In this document: piece by piece, positions 26,015-34,072 of the stretch
Layout of the letters: each line of letters opens with the position of its first letter
How positions within the stretch are numbered: position 1 is the stretch's first letter
NCBI GenBank assembly: GCA_035318925.1
Contig: DATHDS010000014.1
Span: 223,204-287,203 of the forward strand
DNA: 64,000 nucleotides
Source of the DNA: VAXT01 sp035318925
GTDB lineage: Bacteria > Actinomycetota > Thermoleophilia > Gaiellales > Gaiellaceae
Direction: 5' to 3'
The notes under the pieces: model-generated
What the model was told of the DNA's origin: nothing
What the model saw: the letters and a program-made list of their open reading frames with translations, nothing else
Databases searched by the model: none
Position numbers and translations under genes: made by a program

Positions 26015-26694
26015 GACGACAAGCCTACGGCGAGCCGCATCGCCTCGACGGGCGCCGGCACGCCGGTCCAGAGCTCGAACGAAGCCGCGCCCTGGGCCAC
26101 GAGCACCTCGAGCCCCCCGACCACCCGCGCTCCGCGCTCGCGGGCGGTTCTCGCCGTCGCAGTCTCGGGGTACGGAAGGTCGATGAGGGTCTGCCCGGAG
26201 CCAAGCTCGGCGAGCACCTCGTCCCGTTCCGAGGTTGCATTGACGACGAGGTCCGCGTCGCCCACGTCCGGCGGCCACTCGCCACGCCGGGCGAACGTGC
26301 GCGCCTGCGGCAGAGCCGCCCGGAACGCCGCGGCGGCCCCACCGTCGCCGAGCACGACGGGGCGCTCGGCGCGCAGTCCGGCGAGCACCGCAGCGTCGGT
26401 CGAGAAGCCGTGGATCCGTCCGTCCTCGAAGCCAAGCGTGTTCACGGACGGAAGATCGGTCTCCACAAGCGCGGCAGCGGCGAGCTTGTACGGGGCGGTC
26501 ACGTTCGCGCCGGCGAACCCAGCGGCGAGGAGGCCCCGGACCGCGGGCTCGAACGCTTCCAGCGACACATCGCAAGCCAGGTAGGCCCAGTCGAGACCGC
26601 TCGCGGCGAAAGCGGCGTTCTGCATGGTCGGCGAGAGCGACTCCGACACCGGGTGGCCGAGCAGCCCGACGAGCCGGGTTTTCCCCGAGATCAT
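26011..26694 (-). CDS. aroE: shikimate dehydrogenase, short form
   Basis: 227 residues, against about 270 in most relatives. It reduces 3-dehydroshikimate with NADPH. The substrate loop 'GHPVSESLSPTMQNAAF' has Glu where most have His before Ser. The catalytic Lys is present in 'NVTAPYK', the partner Asp in 'FSTDAAV', and the Asn in 'VNTLGF'. The nucleotide loop 'LGDGGAAAAFRA' replaces the usual GAGGAA with an acidic residue, and the following strands are shortened. The closing 'GLEVLVAQGAASFELWTG' is typical. Still likely functional. Confidence 0.88.
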   Translation of the reverse strand: MISGKTRLVGLLGHPVSESLSPTMQNAAFAASGLDWAYLACDVSLEAFEPAVRGLLAAGFAGANVTAPYKLAAAALVETDLPSVNTLGFEDGRIHGFSTDAAVLAGLRAERPVVLGDGGAAAAFRAALPQARTFARRGEWPPDVGDADLVVNATSERDEVLAELGSGQTLIDLPYPETATARTARERGARVVGGLEVLVAQGAASFELWTGVPAPVEAMRLAVGLSS

Positions 26695-27617
26695 CGGTAG
26701 CCGTGGGCGAGCTTGTAGTTGTTGAACTCGGTCTCGCTGGCGGTGAAGAAGTGGTGGATCTTGTCCGGCTTACGCACGAAGAAGAGGTAGTTCACTTTGG
26801 CGGGATGGGCCGCCGCCTGCATCGAGGCAAGGCCCGGATTGGCAATCGGCGTCGGCGGCAGGCCCACATGGCCGTCACCCGTGTTGTAGGGATTCGAGCT
26901 GTGCAGCTGCGACTCCTTGAGCGACTCCGTCGGCGGCACGCCGAGGCCGTACCGGATCGTCGCGTCGATCCCTAGCGACATTCCGTCGTGCAGCCGGTTG
27001 TAGATGACCGCCGAGACGAGTGCCCGTTCCTCCGGAGCGGCGACTTCCTTCTCGATCATCGAGGCGATGATCAGGACGTCGTACGGCGTCAGGTTCTTCG
27101 ACTTCGCGTACCTGAGGTTGACCTTCGACCAGTTCCGCTGGAACGCCGCGAACTGTTGCTCGACCAGGTGCCGCGACGTCGTCCGCGCCTCGAAGTCGTA
27201 CGTCGCGGGGAAGAGGAAGCCTTCGAGCGGGCGCCGCTTCCCGTCGCGGGCGAACTTTCCGGGGGTCAGCGAGCTCGCCGTTGCCTTGAGATAGGCGCGC
27301 GCCGAGAGGCGAGCCGTGATCTTGCGCTTCTCCCTGGCAATCCGGTCGACGGCGCTGATCCGCTCGGCCATCTGCGCCCGCGTGAAGCCCTCGGGAAAGA
27401 CGATCTTCAACGAAGGCGGGGCGACCGGAATCGCCGGCGCCGGTTTCTTCTTGTCCCCGCCGCCGACCGCGACGGTCACGAGCCAGACGGCGAGGCCGAG
27501 CCCGCCGAGGAGTAGGACGAGTGCGATCGCCCGCCTCAGGGCCAGTTGACCCCGTGAGGATCTCGGCCGCCGGCGGGGCGGCTCCGGCGGGCTCAGCGGG
27601 ACGCGCTGCTCGACCAC
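26691..27617 (-). CDS. mltG: endolytic murein transglycosylase MltG (YceG-like)
   Basis: 308 residues from GTG 27617, overlapping ruvX by 25 bases. It has a basic proline-rich cytoplasmic start, one membrane span at about 28-50, and an outside catalytic domain. The catalytic Glu lies in 'IASMIEKEVAAPEER'; 'YNRL', 'TIRYGLG', 'NPYNT' and 'GLPPTPIANPG' are family hallmarks. It cuts nascent glycan strands. Its place between ruvX and aroE is conserved in many Gram-positives. Confidence 0.94.
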   Translation of the reverse strand: MVEQRVPLSPPEPPRRRPRSSRGQLALRRAIALVLLLGGLGLAVWLVTVAVGGGDKKKPAPAIPVAPPSLKIVFPEGFTRAQMAERISAVDRIAREKRKITARLSARAYLKATASSLTPGKFARDGKRRPLEGFLFPATYDFEARTTSRHLVEQQFAAFQRNWSKVNLRYAKSKNLTPYDVLIIASMIEKEVAAPEERALVSAVIYNRLHDGMSLGIDATIRYGLGVPPTESLKESQLHSSNPYNTGDGHVGLPPTPIANPGLASMQAAAHPAKVNYLFFVRKPDKIHHFFTASETEFNNYKLAHGYR

Positions 27618-27991
27618 GTCAGGTAGCTCGACAGGAGATGCGCAGCTGCGCGCGCGTCGGTGGGATGGCTCCCTCCCCCACCCTGCTCGGCGAGATCGGT
27701 CGTGAAGCGCTCGTCGAAGCTCTCGATCGGCACGTCGATGGCATTGCGCAGAAGCGTGACGAACGCATCGGTCTCCGCCGCCTGCTCGCCGTGCTCACCG
27801 CGCATCGTCAGGGGCAGGCCGACGATCACGCGCTCGGGCTCGTGCTCACGGATCAGCTCGACGAGCCGGGCGAGCCCCGCCTCGGTCCCGGCGCGCTCGA
27901 CCACACCGAGCGGGCGCGCAACCGTGCCGGTTGGATCGGAGACCGCCACGCCGGTGCGCGCAGAGCCATAGTCGAGCGCCAGGACCTTCAA
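27593..27991 (-). CDS. ruvX: RuvX/YqgF family nuclease
   Basis: 132 residues, ATG 27991 sharing ATGA with alaS. RNase H-like fold with acidic residues in 'ALDYGSARTGVAVSD', 'VIVGLPLTMRGE', 'DERFTT' and the last Asp in 'TDARAAAHLL'. Relatives act in 16S rRNA 5'-end maturation or as Holliday-junction resolvases. Confidence 0.92.
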   Translation of the reverse strand: MKVLALDYGSARTGVAVSDPTGTVARPLGVVERAGTEAGLARLVELIREHEPERVIVGLPLTMRGEHGEQAAETDAFVTLLRNAIDVPIESFDERFTTDLAEQGGGGSHPTDARAAAHLLSSYLTWSSSASR

Positions 27992-30516
27992 GAGCGCAGC
28001 GCCGAGGCGATCTCGCTTCTGCCGATCTCGTACGCCTCGGCGAGCCCTGCGGGGTTCTTCCCACCGGCTTCGGCCAGCGTCGGCTTGCCGCCCCCGCCGC
28101 CGTCGATCTTCTTCGCCGCTTCCCTGACGATCGAAACGGCGTCGGCGCCCTTCTCGACCACGCGCTGATCGAGGTTGACGACGAGGTAGGCGCGGCCGTC
28201 GTCGACCGACCCGAGCAGCACAGCGTTCGCCTGCTTCGACTGCCGGATCTGGTCGGAGAGCTCGCGGAGCGCCGGGCCCTTGAGCGCCTTCACCTCGGCC
28301 GTCACGATCCCGTCGGACTCGTCTGTGAACACGACGTCCGCGTCAGTCACTGCGGTCGGCCCCTTCTTCGCCTGCTTGCGGGCTTGCGCAAGCTCGGCGC
28401 GAAGCTCCTCGGCCTCCTCGGCCTTGCCGTGGAGGTACGCGAAGGCATCCGAGGATGTGACAGCTTCGATCCTGCGCGCGCCCGAGCCCACGGACGCTTC
28501 GGAGAGGAGGACGAACGGCCCGATCTCGGCCGTCGAGCGGACGTGGGTACCGCCGCAGAGCTCCCGAGAGAAGCCCGGGATCTCGACGACGCGGACCTCG
28601 TCACCGTACTTCTCGCCGAAGAGCATCATCGCGCCGAGGGTGCGCGCCTCGTCGATCGGAGTCACGAACGTCCGCACGGGCAGGTTCTCGAAGACCTGCT
28701 CGTTGACGATCCGCGCGACGCGGTCGCGCTCTTCTGTGGTGAGCGCCTGCCCGTGTGTGAAGTCGAAGCGCAGCTTGTCGGGCCTGACGGCGGATCCCGC
28801 CTGGCGGACGTGATCTCCGAGCACGTCCCGGAGAGCTTGGTGGAGCAGGTGCGTCGCGGTGTGGTTGGCCATGGTCGGGAAGCGAACCTTCCAGGGGACG
28901 ACGGCACGAACACGATCGCCCTCCGCGAAGCCTTCGCCGTGGAAGAGCAGCACCTGGTCGTCACCGACGCGGTAGGCCTCCTCGAGCTCAGCGCGTGCGC
29001 CCGTCTCGTCATGCTCGATGAAGCCGGCGTCGCTGATCTGGCCGCCACCCGCCGGGTAAAAGGGCGACTCCCGGAGCTTCGCGAGGAAATCGCCGCCCTC
29101 GAGCTGCTCGAGCGCGCCGATCTGCGTGAGCACCTCCGTCTTCTCGTAGCCGACGAACTCGGTCAGGAACCCGGCTTTCTCGACGAACTTTGCGGCTCGA
29201 GCCTCCTCTCGGCCCGCGCCGGCCCGAGAGCGAGCACGCTGTTCGCTCATCAGGCGCGTGAACGTCTCCTCGTCGATGGCTAGCCCACGCTCGAGCGCCA
29301 ACTCGCGTGTCAGCTCGAGCGGAAAGCCGTACGTGTCATGGAGCAGAAAGGCGTCCTCGCCGGAAACCGTTCCCTTGTCCGCTACGTCCTCGAAGAGCTT
29401 CATCCCGCGCTCGAGGGTCTGCGAAAAGCGTTGCTCTTCGGCGCGTACGACCTCCTCGATCCGATCCCGATGTTCCACGAGCTCGGGGTACCAAGGGCCC
29501 ATCTGCTCCGCCACAATTTCCGTGATGGGCCAGAGGTCGTCGAGACCGATCGTTCGCGCCTGCTGGACGGCGCGGCGGATGATCCGACGCAGCACATAGC
29601 CGCGCCCCTCGTTCGACGGGAGAACCCCGTCGCCGACCAGGAACGTCATCCCGCGGCCGTGGTCGGCGAGGATCCGGTGCGCCTTCGTCGCCTTCTCGGA
29701 CTCGCCATGGGCGACTCCGCTCTCCGCCGCGATCCAGTCCATGATCGCCTGGTAGCCGTCGGTCTCGTAGACGGAGATGACGCCCTGCAGGATGGTCGCC
29801 GCGCGCTCGAGCCCCAAGCCCGTGTCCACGTTTTGCTTCGGGAGCGGAGTCACAGTGCCGTCCGCGTGGAGCTCGAACTCCATGAAGACGAGGTTCCAGA
29901 ACTCGAGGTAGCGCTCACACGTGCAGCCGGGGGCGCACTCAGGTCGCCCGCAGCTGAGCGCCTCGCCGCGGTCGTAGAAGAGCTCGGTGTCCGGCCCGCA
30001 CGGCCCGGGGCCGCCGACCGACCAGAAGTTGTGCGAGCGGTCGAGGCGGATGATGCGCTCGGGCGGCATCCCGATCTTCTCCCAGAGCCGCACCGCTTCC
30101 TCGTCCTCGCCCAGGCCGAGCTCGGAGTCGCCCGCGAAAACCGACACCCAGAAGAGGTCGGGGTCGATCTTCATGTGGTCGAAGATGAACTCCCAGGCGA
30201 AGTCGATCGCGCCTTCTTTGAAGTACTGGCCGAACGAGAAATTGCCGAGCATCTCGAAGAACGTGAGGTGGAAGGTGTCGAGGCCGACCTCGTCGATGTC
30301 CGGGGTTCGAAAGACCTTCTGAGTCGTGGTCAAAAGTGGCGCCGGTGGCAGCTCGCGGCCGAGGAAGTAGGGCATCAGCGGCTGCATGCCCGCGCTGTTC
30401 AGGAGCGTCGAGTGGTCCCAGTCAGGAGGGACGAGCGAGCTTGACGGATGTCGCTTGTGGCCCTTCGACTCGAAGTAGGCGAGGAAACCCTCGCGGAGCT
30501 CGGCGCTCGTACGCAT
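27988..30516 (-). CDS. alaS: alanyl-tRNA synthetase
   Basis: 842 residues. It has an N-terminal class II catalytic core ('RTSAELREGFLAYFESKGH', 'FFEMLGNFSFGQYFK'), the tRNA-recognition middle, an editing domain with zinc ligands 'HTATHLLHQAL' and 'CGGTHV', then a coiled segment and C-Ala domain ending in a glycine stretch 'GGGGGKPTLAEAGG'. It heads the long housekeeping run; ruvX, mltG and aroE follow with overlaps. A perfect TACAAT -10 lies 7 bases before the ATG. Confidence 0.98.
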   Translation of the reverse strand: MRTSAELREGFLAYFESKGHKRHPSSSLVPPDWDHSTLLNSAGMQPLMPYFLGRELPPAPLLTTTQKVFRTPDIDEVGLDTFHLTFFEMLGNFSFGQYFKEGAIDFAWEFIFDHMKIDPDLFWVSVFAGDSELGLGEDEEAVRLWEKIGMPPERIIRLDRSHNFWSVGGPGPCGPDTELFYDRGEALSCGRPECAPGCTCERYLEFWNLVFMEFELHADGTVTPLPKQNVDTGLGLERAATILQGVISVYETDGYQAIMDWIAAESGVAHGESEKATKAHRILADHGRGMTFLVGDGVLPSNEGRGYVLRRIIRRAVQQARTIGLDDLWPITEIVAEQMGPWYPELVEHRDRIEEVVRAEEQRFSQTLERGMKLFEDVADKGTVSGEDAFLLHDTYGFPLELTRELALERGLAIDEETFTRLMSEQRARSRAGAGREEARAAKFVEKAGFLTEFVGYEKTEVLTQIGALEQLEGGDFLAKLRESPFYPAGGGQISDAGFIEHDETGARAELEEAYRVGDDQVLLFHGEGFAEGDRVRAVVPWKVRFPTMANHTATHLLHQALRDVLGDHVRQAGSAVRPDKLRFDFTHGQALTTEERDRVARIVNEQVFENLPVRTFVTPIDEARTLGAMMLFGEKYGDEVRVVEIPGFSRELCGGTHVRSTAEIGPFVLLSEASVGSGARRIEAVTSSDAFAYLHGKAEEAEELRAELAQARKQAKKGPTAVTDADVVFTDESDGIVTAEVKALKGPALRELSDQIRQSKQANAVLLGSVDDGRAYLVVNLDQRVVEKGADAVSIVREAAKKIDGGGGGKPTLAEAGGKNPAGLAEAYEIGRSEIASALRS

Positions 30517-30523
30517 GGAGGTG

Positions 30524-30529
30524 ATTGTA
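30524..30529 (-). promoter_or_regulatory. -10 box of alaS, leaderless
   Basis: TACAAT reading on the minus strand at 30529-30524, 7 bases before ATG 30516. It fits the TANNNT -10 consensus at a distance that puts the transcript start on or next to the A of ATG. No clear -35 was found. Confidence 0.5.
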
Positions 30530-30571
30530 CGAGTCGCACTTCCGACGGAGATCCGGCTCAGGCACCACTCC

Positions 30572-31384
30572 TCAGGTCGCCGGCGCTGTGCCCTGGCGAT
30601 AGCGGTCGTCGTACGCCGCCAGACCGAACGGTGGCTCGTACTCGTGCAGCTCGTTCACTCCGGTGAAGGGCACGCAAACGGTGAAGGCGCGATCGACGAG
30701 ACGCTTGGAGAGCCCGAGCCGGCCCGGCAGCCGATCCAGGGCGGTCTTGGCCCATGCGCGTAGGCCGGTCGTGAGGAATCGCTGTGAGCGGACTTCGAAG
30801 TACGTCGCCCGAAGCAGGTTGTTCAGCGCGGCCGTCGAGGGAACGAAAAGGCCGGGTCGAGCCTCACCGAAGCCATAGCGAACCTCGTTCGCGCCCACGC
30901 CGACGTCGCCCTCGAAGACGACCAGAGTTCCGGCCCCACAGCAGTGCCGTATCTGGGCCAGGGCATAGAACGGATCGAACAGGTGGTAATAGACGCCCAG
31001 GCAAAGGATCACGTCGAACGTGCGTCCGAGCCGAGCTAGCTCGTAGACGGACTGGTCCTGTTTGATCTCGACGCGCGAGCTCAAGAGTCGCTTGGCGAGC
31101 CGGAGACCCTCGCCGCCGGCCCAGTTCTGGGAGACGTCGTCCGTGGCCAGGATCGAAGCCGCACCCCGCCGCTCGGCATAGAAGCTCCAGTAACCGTCCC
31201 AGCAGCCGATGTCGAGGACACTCTTGCCGCGAAAATCGACGGCCGCGAGGCAGCCCTCGACAAACAGCCAGACGCGCCGGTGCGCGGCCACGTCGGGTGT
31301 CGTGGACCGGGCCACCAATCCCTTGCCGAAGTCGAACTCGTGGAACCACGTCACCGCGTCGATCTCGGCCTGAGCATCCGACAT
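30572..31384 (-). CDS. class I SAM-dependent methyltransferase, CmoB/DUF1698-like
   Basis: 270 residues. Opens 'WFHEFDFGKGLVARSTTPD', then SAM motif I 'VLDIGCWDGYWSFYAERRG', motif II 'ILATDD', and 'DVILCLGVYYHLFDPFYALA'. This is the layout of the CmoB-type/DUF1698 group, which includes tRNA-wobble uridine methyl(carboxymethyl) transferases and many natural-product or glycan O-methyltransferases. The substrate here is unknown. It starts 3 bases after the sigma-factor stop, so it is part of that transcript. Confidence 0.8.
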   Translation of the reverse strand: MSDAQAEIDAVTWFHEFDFGKGLVARSTTPDVAAHRRVWLFVEGCLAAVDFRGKSVLDIGCWDGYWSFYAERRGAASILATDDVSQNWAGGEGLRLAKRLLSSRVEIKQDQSVYELARLGRTFDVILCLGVYYHLFDPFYALAQIRHCCGAGTLVVFEGDVGVGANEVRYGFGEARPGLFVPSTAALNNLLRATYFEVRSQRFLTTGLRAWAKTALDRLPGRLGLSKRLVDRAFTVCVPFTGVNELHEYEPPFGLAAYDDRYRQGTAPAT

Positions 31385-31386
31385 CG

Positions 31387-32166
31387 TCAGCTCTCGGCAA
31401 CGCGTCTCGGCGACGCCGGCTCCGGCTCCTCGCTCGCGATCTCCTCGCGGATCTTCTCGAGCGCGCGCCGGATCAGACGCGAGACGTGCATCTGCGAGAT
31501 CTCGACCTGCTGCGCGATCTGCGACTGCGTCAGGCCCTTGAAGAACCGCAGGTGGAGGATCAGCCGCTCCCGCTCGTCGAGCACGCGGAACCCCGGAGCA
31601 AGCACGGCCCGGTCCTCGGAGATCTCGTATTGCGCCTCCTCAACGCCGAGCGACTCGAGCAGGTCGAGCTCGCCGCCCTCGTCCTGCCCTCCTCCCGTCG
31701 AAAGCGAGATCGAGCTGTACGCGCGGCCGCTCTCGAGCGCCTCGACGACCAACTCCTCCTCCGAGCCCGAGGCCTTCGCCAGCTCGGGAATCGTCGGCGA
31801 GCGGCCCAGCTCGACCGTCAGCTCCTCGATCAGCTTCGAGAGCTGGACGTTCAGCTCCTGGAGGCTCCGGGGGACGCGCACGGACCAGCCCTTGTCGCGG
31901 AAGTGGCGCTTGATCTCGCCGATGATGTTCGGGGTCGCATAGGTCGTGAGCTCAACCCCACGCTCGAGGTCGAAGCGGTCGATCGCCTTGATGAGCCCGA
32001 TGGCGCCGATCTGAACGAGGTCGTCGAGCTGCTCGCCGCGATACGAGTAGCGTCGCGCGAGCGAGCGGACGAGCGACATGTTCTGCTCGATCAGCCGCTC
32101 CCGCGCCGCCAGGTCGCCATCCTCGTGGTAGCGGCGCAGCAGGGCGCGGTCTTCGGCGTACGTCAC
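31387..32166 (-). CDS. SigB/SigF-family RNA polymerase sigma factor
   Basis: 259 residues from GTG 32166, GTGA overlap with its anti-sigma gene. Region 2 has 'LVQIGAIGLIKAIDRFDLERG' and 'TYATPNIIGEIKRHFRDKGW'; region 3 'RVPRSLQELNVQLSK'; region 4 a helix-turn-helix 'LTQSQIAQQVEISQMHVSRL'. This is the general-stress/sporulation sigma group of Gram-positives. The partner kinase-like protein directly upstream suggests partner-switch control. No anti-anti-sigma factor (STAS protein) is nearby. Confidence 0.93.
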   Translation of the reverse strand: MTYAEDRALLRRYHEDGDLAARERLIEQNMSLVRSLARRYSYRGEQLDDLVQIGAIGLIKAIDRFDLERGVELTTYATPNIIGEIKRHFRDKGWSVRVPRSLQELNVQLSKLIEELTVELGRSPTIPELAKASGSEEELVVEALESGRAYSSISLSTGGGQDEGGELDLLESLGVEEAQYEISEDRAVLAPGFRVLDERERLILHLRFFKGLTQSQIAQQVEISQMHVSRLIRRALEKIREEIASEEPEPASPRRVAES

Positions 32167-32543
32167 CCGCCCTGCTCCTTGACCGCCTTCGTCAGCGTTA
32201 CCCACTCGCCGCCGTCGCCCGGACCGATGTCGACCCGGTCGACGAGGGTGTCGAGGATCCTGCGCAGCCCGACGTCCTCTCCGGCGGTTGCCTCGAGCTC
32301 GGCGCGAACCCCGTCACGCAGAGGGCCGATCGCCGTCTCGAGCTCTCCGTCCTTCACCCGCAGGGCGATCGTCACCTCTTCGGAGTGCTCCGCGCGTTCG
32401 AGGATTGCGTCCAACGCAAGCTCGAGGTCCTCGAGATGCTCGATTGTCAGGTTGAGACGAATGCCGACCCCGCTCATGACGAGGTGCGCGACGCCGTACA
32501 GCGCGCGGTCACGGGGGATCGTGAGCCTGATCTCGTCAGTCAT
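32163..32543 (-). CDS. anti-sigma regulatory factor, RsbW-like, N-box divergent
   Basis: 126 residues from ATG 32543. The fold resembles HATPase_c anti-sigma kinases: an N-terminal strand, then 'EHLEDLELALDAILERA' at the place of the N-box helix, and a C-terminal 'GLRRILDTLVDRVDI' where the ATP lid would follow. The conserved asparagine of the N-box (ExxxNA) is not there; an Asp occupies that area. The G-box (DxGxG) is not recognisable. I infer an anti-sigma protein from the overlap with the sigma gene. Kinase activity is doubtful. Confidence 0.7.
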   Translation of the reverse strand: MTDEIRLTIPRDRALYGVAHLVMSGVGIRLNLTIEHLEDLELALDAILERAEHSEEVTIALRVKDGELETAIGPLRDGVRAELEATAGEDVGLRRILDTLVDRVDIGPGDGGEWVTLTKAVKEQGG

Positions 32544-32601
32544 CGACGCGGGTCGCCCTCTCGATAGGGACAACGTGGCTGAGGCCGCTCCAGTTGCGGG
32601 C

Positions 32602-33858
32602 TCACGGAGCGCTCGAGGCAATCGCCCCCGACCCGACGACCACGTCGTCCTCGTAGATGACGGCCGTCTGGCCCGTGGCGACGCCGTAGGCGGGCTCGTC
32701 GAAACACAGGCGGAAACCGTCTGCGGTCGGCTCGACGTCGGCCGGGAGCGCAGGTGAGCGGTAGCGGAGCTTTGCGTCCCCCCGCGTGACCGAGGCGTAC
32801 AGATGGCCGGTCGCAGTCACCGAACGGCGCGCGAGCGCCTCGAGCGGCCCGACGACGACCGTGTTCGTCCCCGGGTCGCTGCGAACAGCGTACGAGGGGC
32901 GGCCTGTCGCGACGCCGAGGCCTCGCCTCTGCCCTGGGGTGAACCGCCAGAAGCCCTGGTGCGTCCCGAGCGTCGCTCCTTGCTCGTCGACGACCGCTCC
33001 CTCGCGGGCGGGCAGGCCGTGCCGCTCGAGAAACTCGCGGTAGTCACCGCCGCCCAGGAAGCACGCCTCCTGGCTCTCGCGCCTCTGTGCAACCTGCAGG
33101 CCCGCGCGCTCCGCCTCCGCGCGGGTCTCCTCCTTCGTCTGCTCACCGAGCGGGAACCAGATCCGCTCGAGCCGGCGGGGGTCGAGCCGAGCGAGCATGT
33201 ACGACTGGTCCTTCCGCTCGTCGGCTGCGCGCGCGAGCAGGAGCCGGCCGCGGTGCTGGACGATCCGAGCGTAGTGGCCGGTCGCAAGGCGAGCCGCCCC
33301 GGCACGGCGCGTGAATTCGAGGAGCTGCGCGAAGCGAAAGCTACCGTTGCAACGCGTGCACGGGTTCGGTGTCTCGCCGCGAGCGTAGCCCTCCACGAAC
33401 GGCTCCACGATCGCGCGGCGAAAAGCCTCCCTGGCGTCGATCGTCACGTGCGGGATGCCGAGCGCATGGCAGGTCTCGCGGGCGGCGATCACGGCCTCCG
33501 GCGAGCAGCAGGCGCGCTCGGAGTCGGGCGCCTTGGGGTCGATCCAGAGCCGCAGGGTCACGCCAACGGCGACCGGGCCGGCCCGCAGGAGCGCAACCGC
33601 GCTGTCCACTCCTCCGCTCATCGCGACCGCGACGCGCGCCGGATCGGCAGCGGCCCGGAAGAGTGGACCGATCGCGTTCGCGAGCGCATCTGCAGCCAAC
33701 CGCTCCCCGGGCACGGCGGCTGCCGCGAGCAGGGTCAAGCCGACGAGCGGTCGCTCGAGCCCGTCCGCGTCCGCCTCGACGATCCGGTAGCCGTCGACGA
33801 CGAGCCGGACGCAGGCCCACTCGTCGCCACGCGTGGCGTCTCCGGTCACCTCGATCAT
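32602..33858 (-). CDS. mnmA: tRNA 2-thiouridine(34) synthase MnmA with an extra N-terminal domain
   Basis: 418 residues from ATG 33858. The catalytic part starts at about residue 72: PP-loop 'MSGGVDSAVAL' (80-90), 'TPNPCTRCN' with catalytic Cys166, and 'ESQEACFLGG' with persulfide Cys265. C-terminal beta-barrels close the chain. It thiolates the wobble uridine of Lys, Glu and Gln tRNAs. The first 70 residues are not part of normal MnmA; their pattern (strand-turn-strand, then 'LTLLAAAAVPGERLAADALANAIG') recalls the NifU/IscU-like scaffold fold but without its cysteines. No cysteine desulfurase is adjacent. Confidence 0.92.
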   Translation of the reverse strand: MIEVTGDATRGDEWACVRLVVDGYRIVEADADGLERPLVGLTLLAAAAVPGERLAADALANAIGPLFRAAADPARVAVAMSGGVDSAVALLRAGPVAVGVTLRLWIDPKAPDSERACCSPEAVIAARETCHALGIPHVTIDAREAFRRAIVEPFVEGYARGETPNPCTRCNGSFRFAQLLEFTRRAGAARLATGHYARIVQHRGRLLLARAADERKDQSYMLARLDPRRLERIWFPLGEQTKEETRAEAERAGLQVAQRRESQEACFLGGGDYREFLERHGLPAREGAVVDEQGATLGTHQGFWRFTPGQRRGLGVATGRPSYAVRSDPGTNTVVVGPLEALARRSVTATGHLYASVTRGDAKLRYRSPALPADVEPTADGFRLCFDEPAYGVATGQTAVIYEDDVVVGSGAIASSAP

Positions 33859-33914
33859 GGAATCCAGGCTAGCGAAGCACCGCGGCGGGCCCGCCTGCGC
33901 GGTGAAGAAGAAGT

Positions 33915-34020
33915 GCCCCACCCTGCCGATGGGTTCCCGCTGCGTTGCGAACCTGGACGAGCCAGGTGGGTGCCCTGCCGGTTACGCCCGAAGGCTCCCC
34001 GGACTCGAGCTCCCTTTGCA
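33915..34020. other. structured intergenic segment, possible non-coding RNA or leader
   Basis: Between mnmA and the next minus gene lie 214 bases without a convincing gene. ACCTGG (33951-33956) pairs perfectly with CCAGGT (33962-33967) over a 5-base loop, GGTTC (33932-33936) can pair with GAACC (33949-33953) as an alternative, and CCCTGCCG occurs twice (about 33921 and 33973). This could be a 6S- or SRP-like RNA, an mnmA leader, or simply GC-rich sequence. I could not assign a family or strand. Confidence 0.25.
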
Positions 34021-34072
34021 GTGATGTTGGTTCAACAGTTGCAACGGGATCACGTACAGGGTCGAGCACGAC

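Noticed and set aside
33901..34020. Bacterial SRP RNA (ffs) or 6S RNA
   Set aside because: Part of the hairpin sequence resembles SRP RNA, but its invariant GGAAG-containing tip is missing and the 6S bubble layout could not be confirmed by eye. Kept only as an unassigned structured segment.
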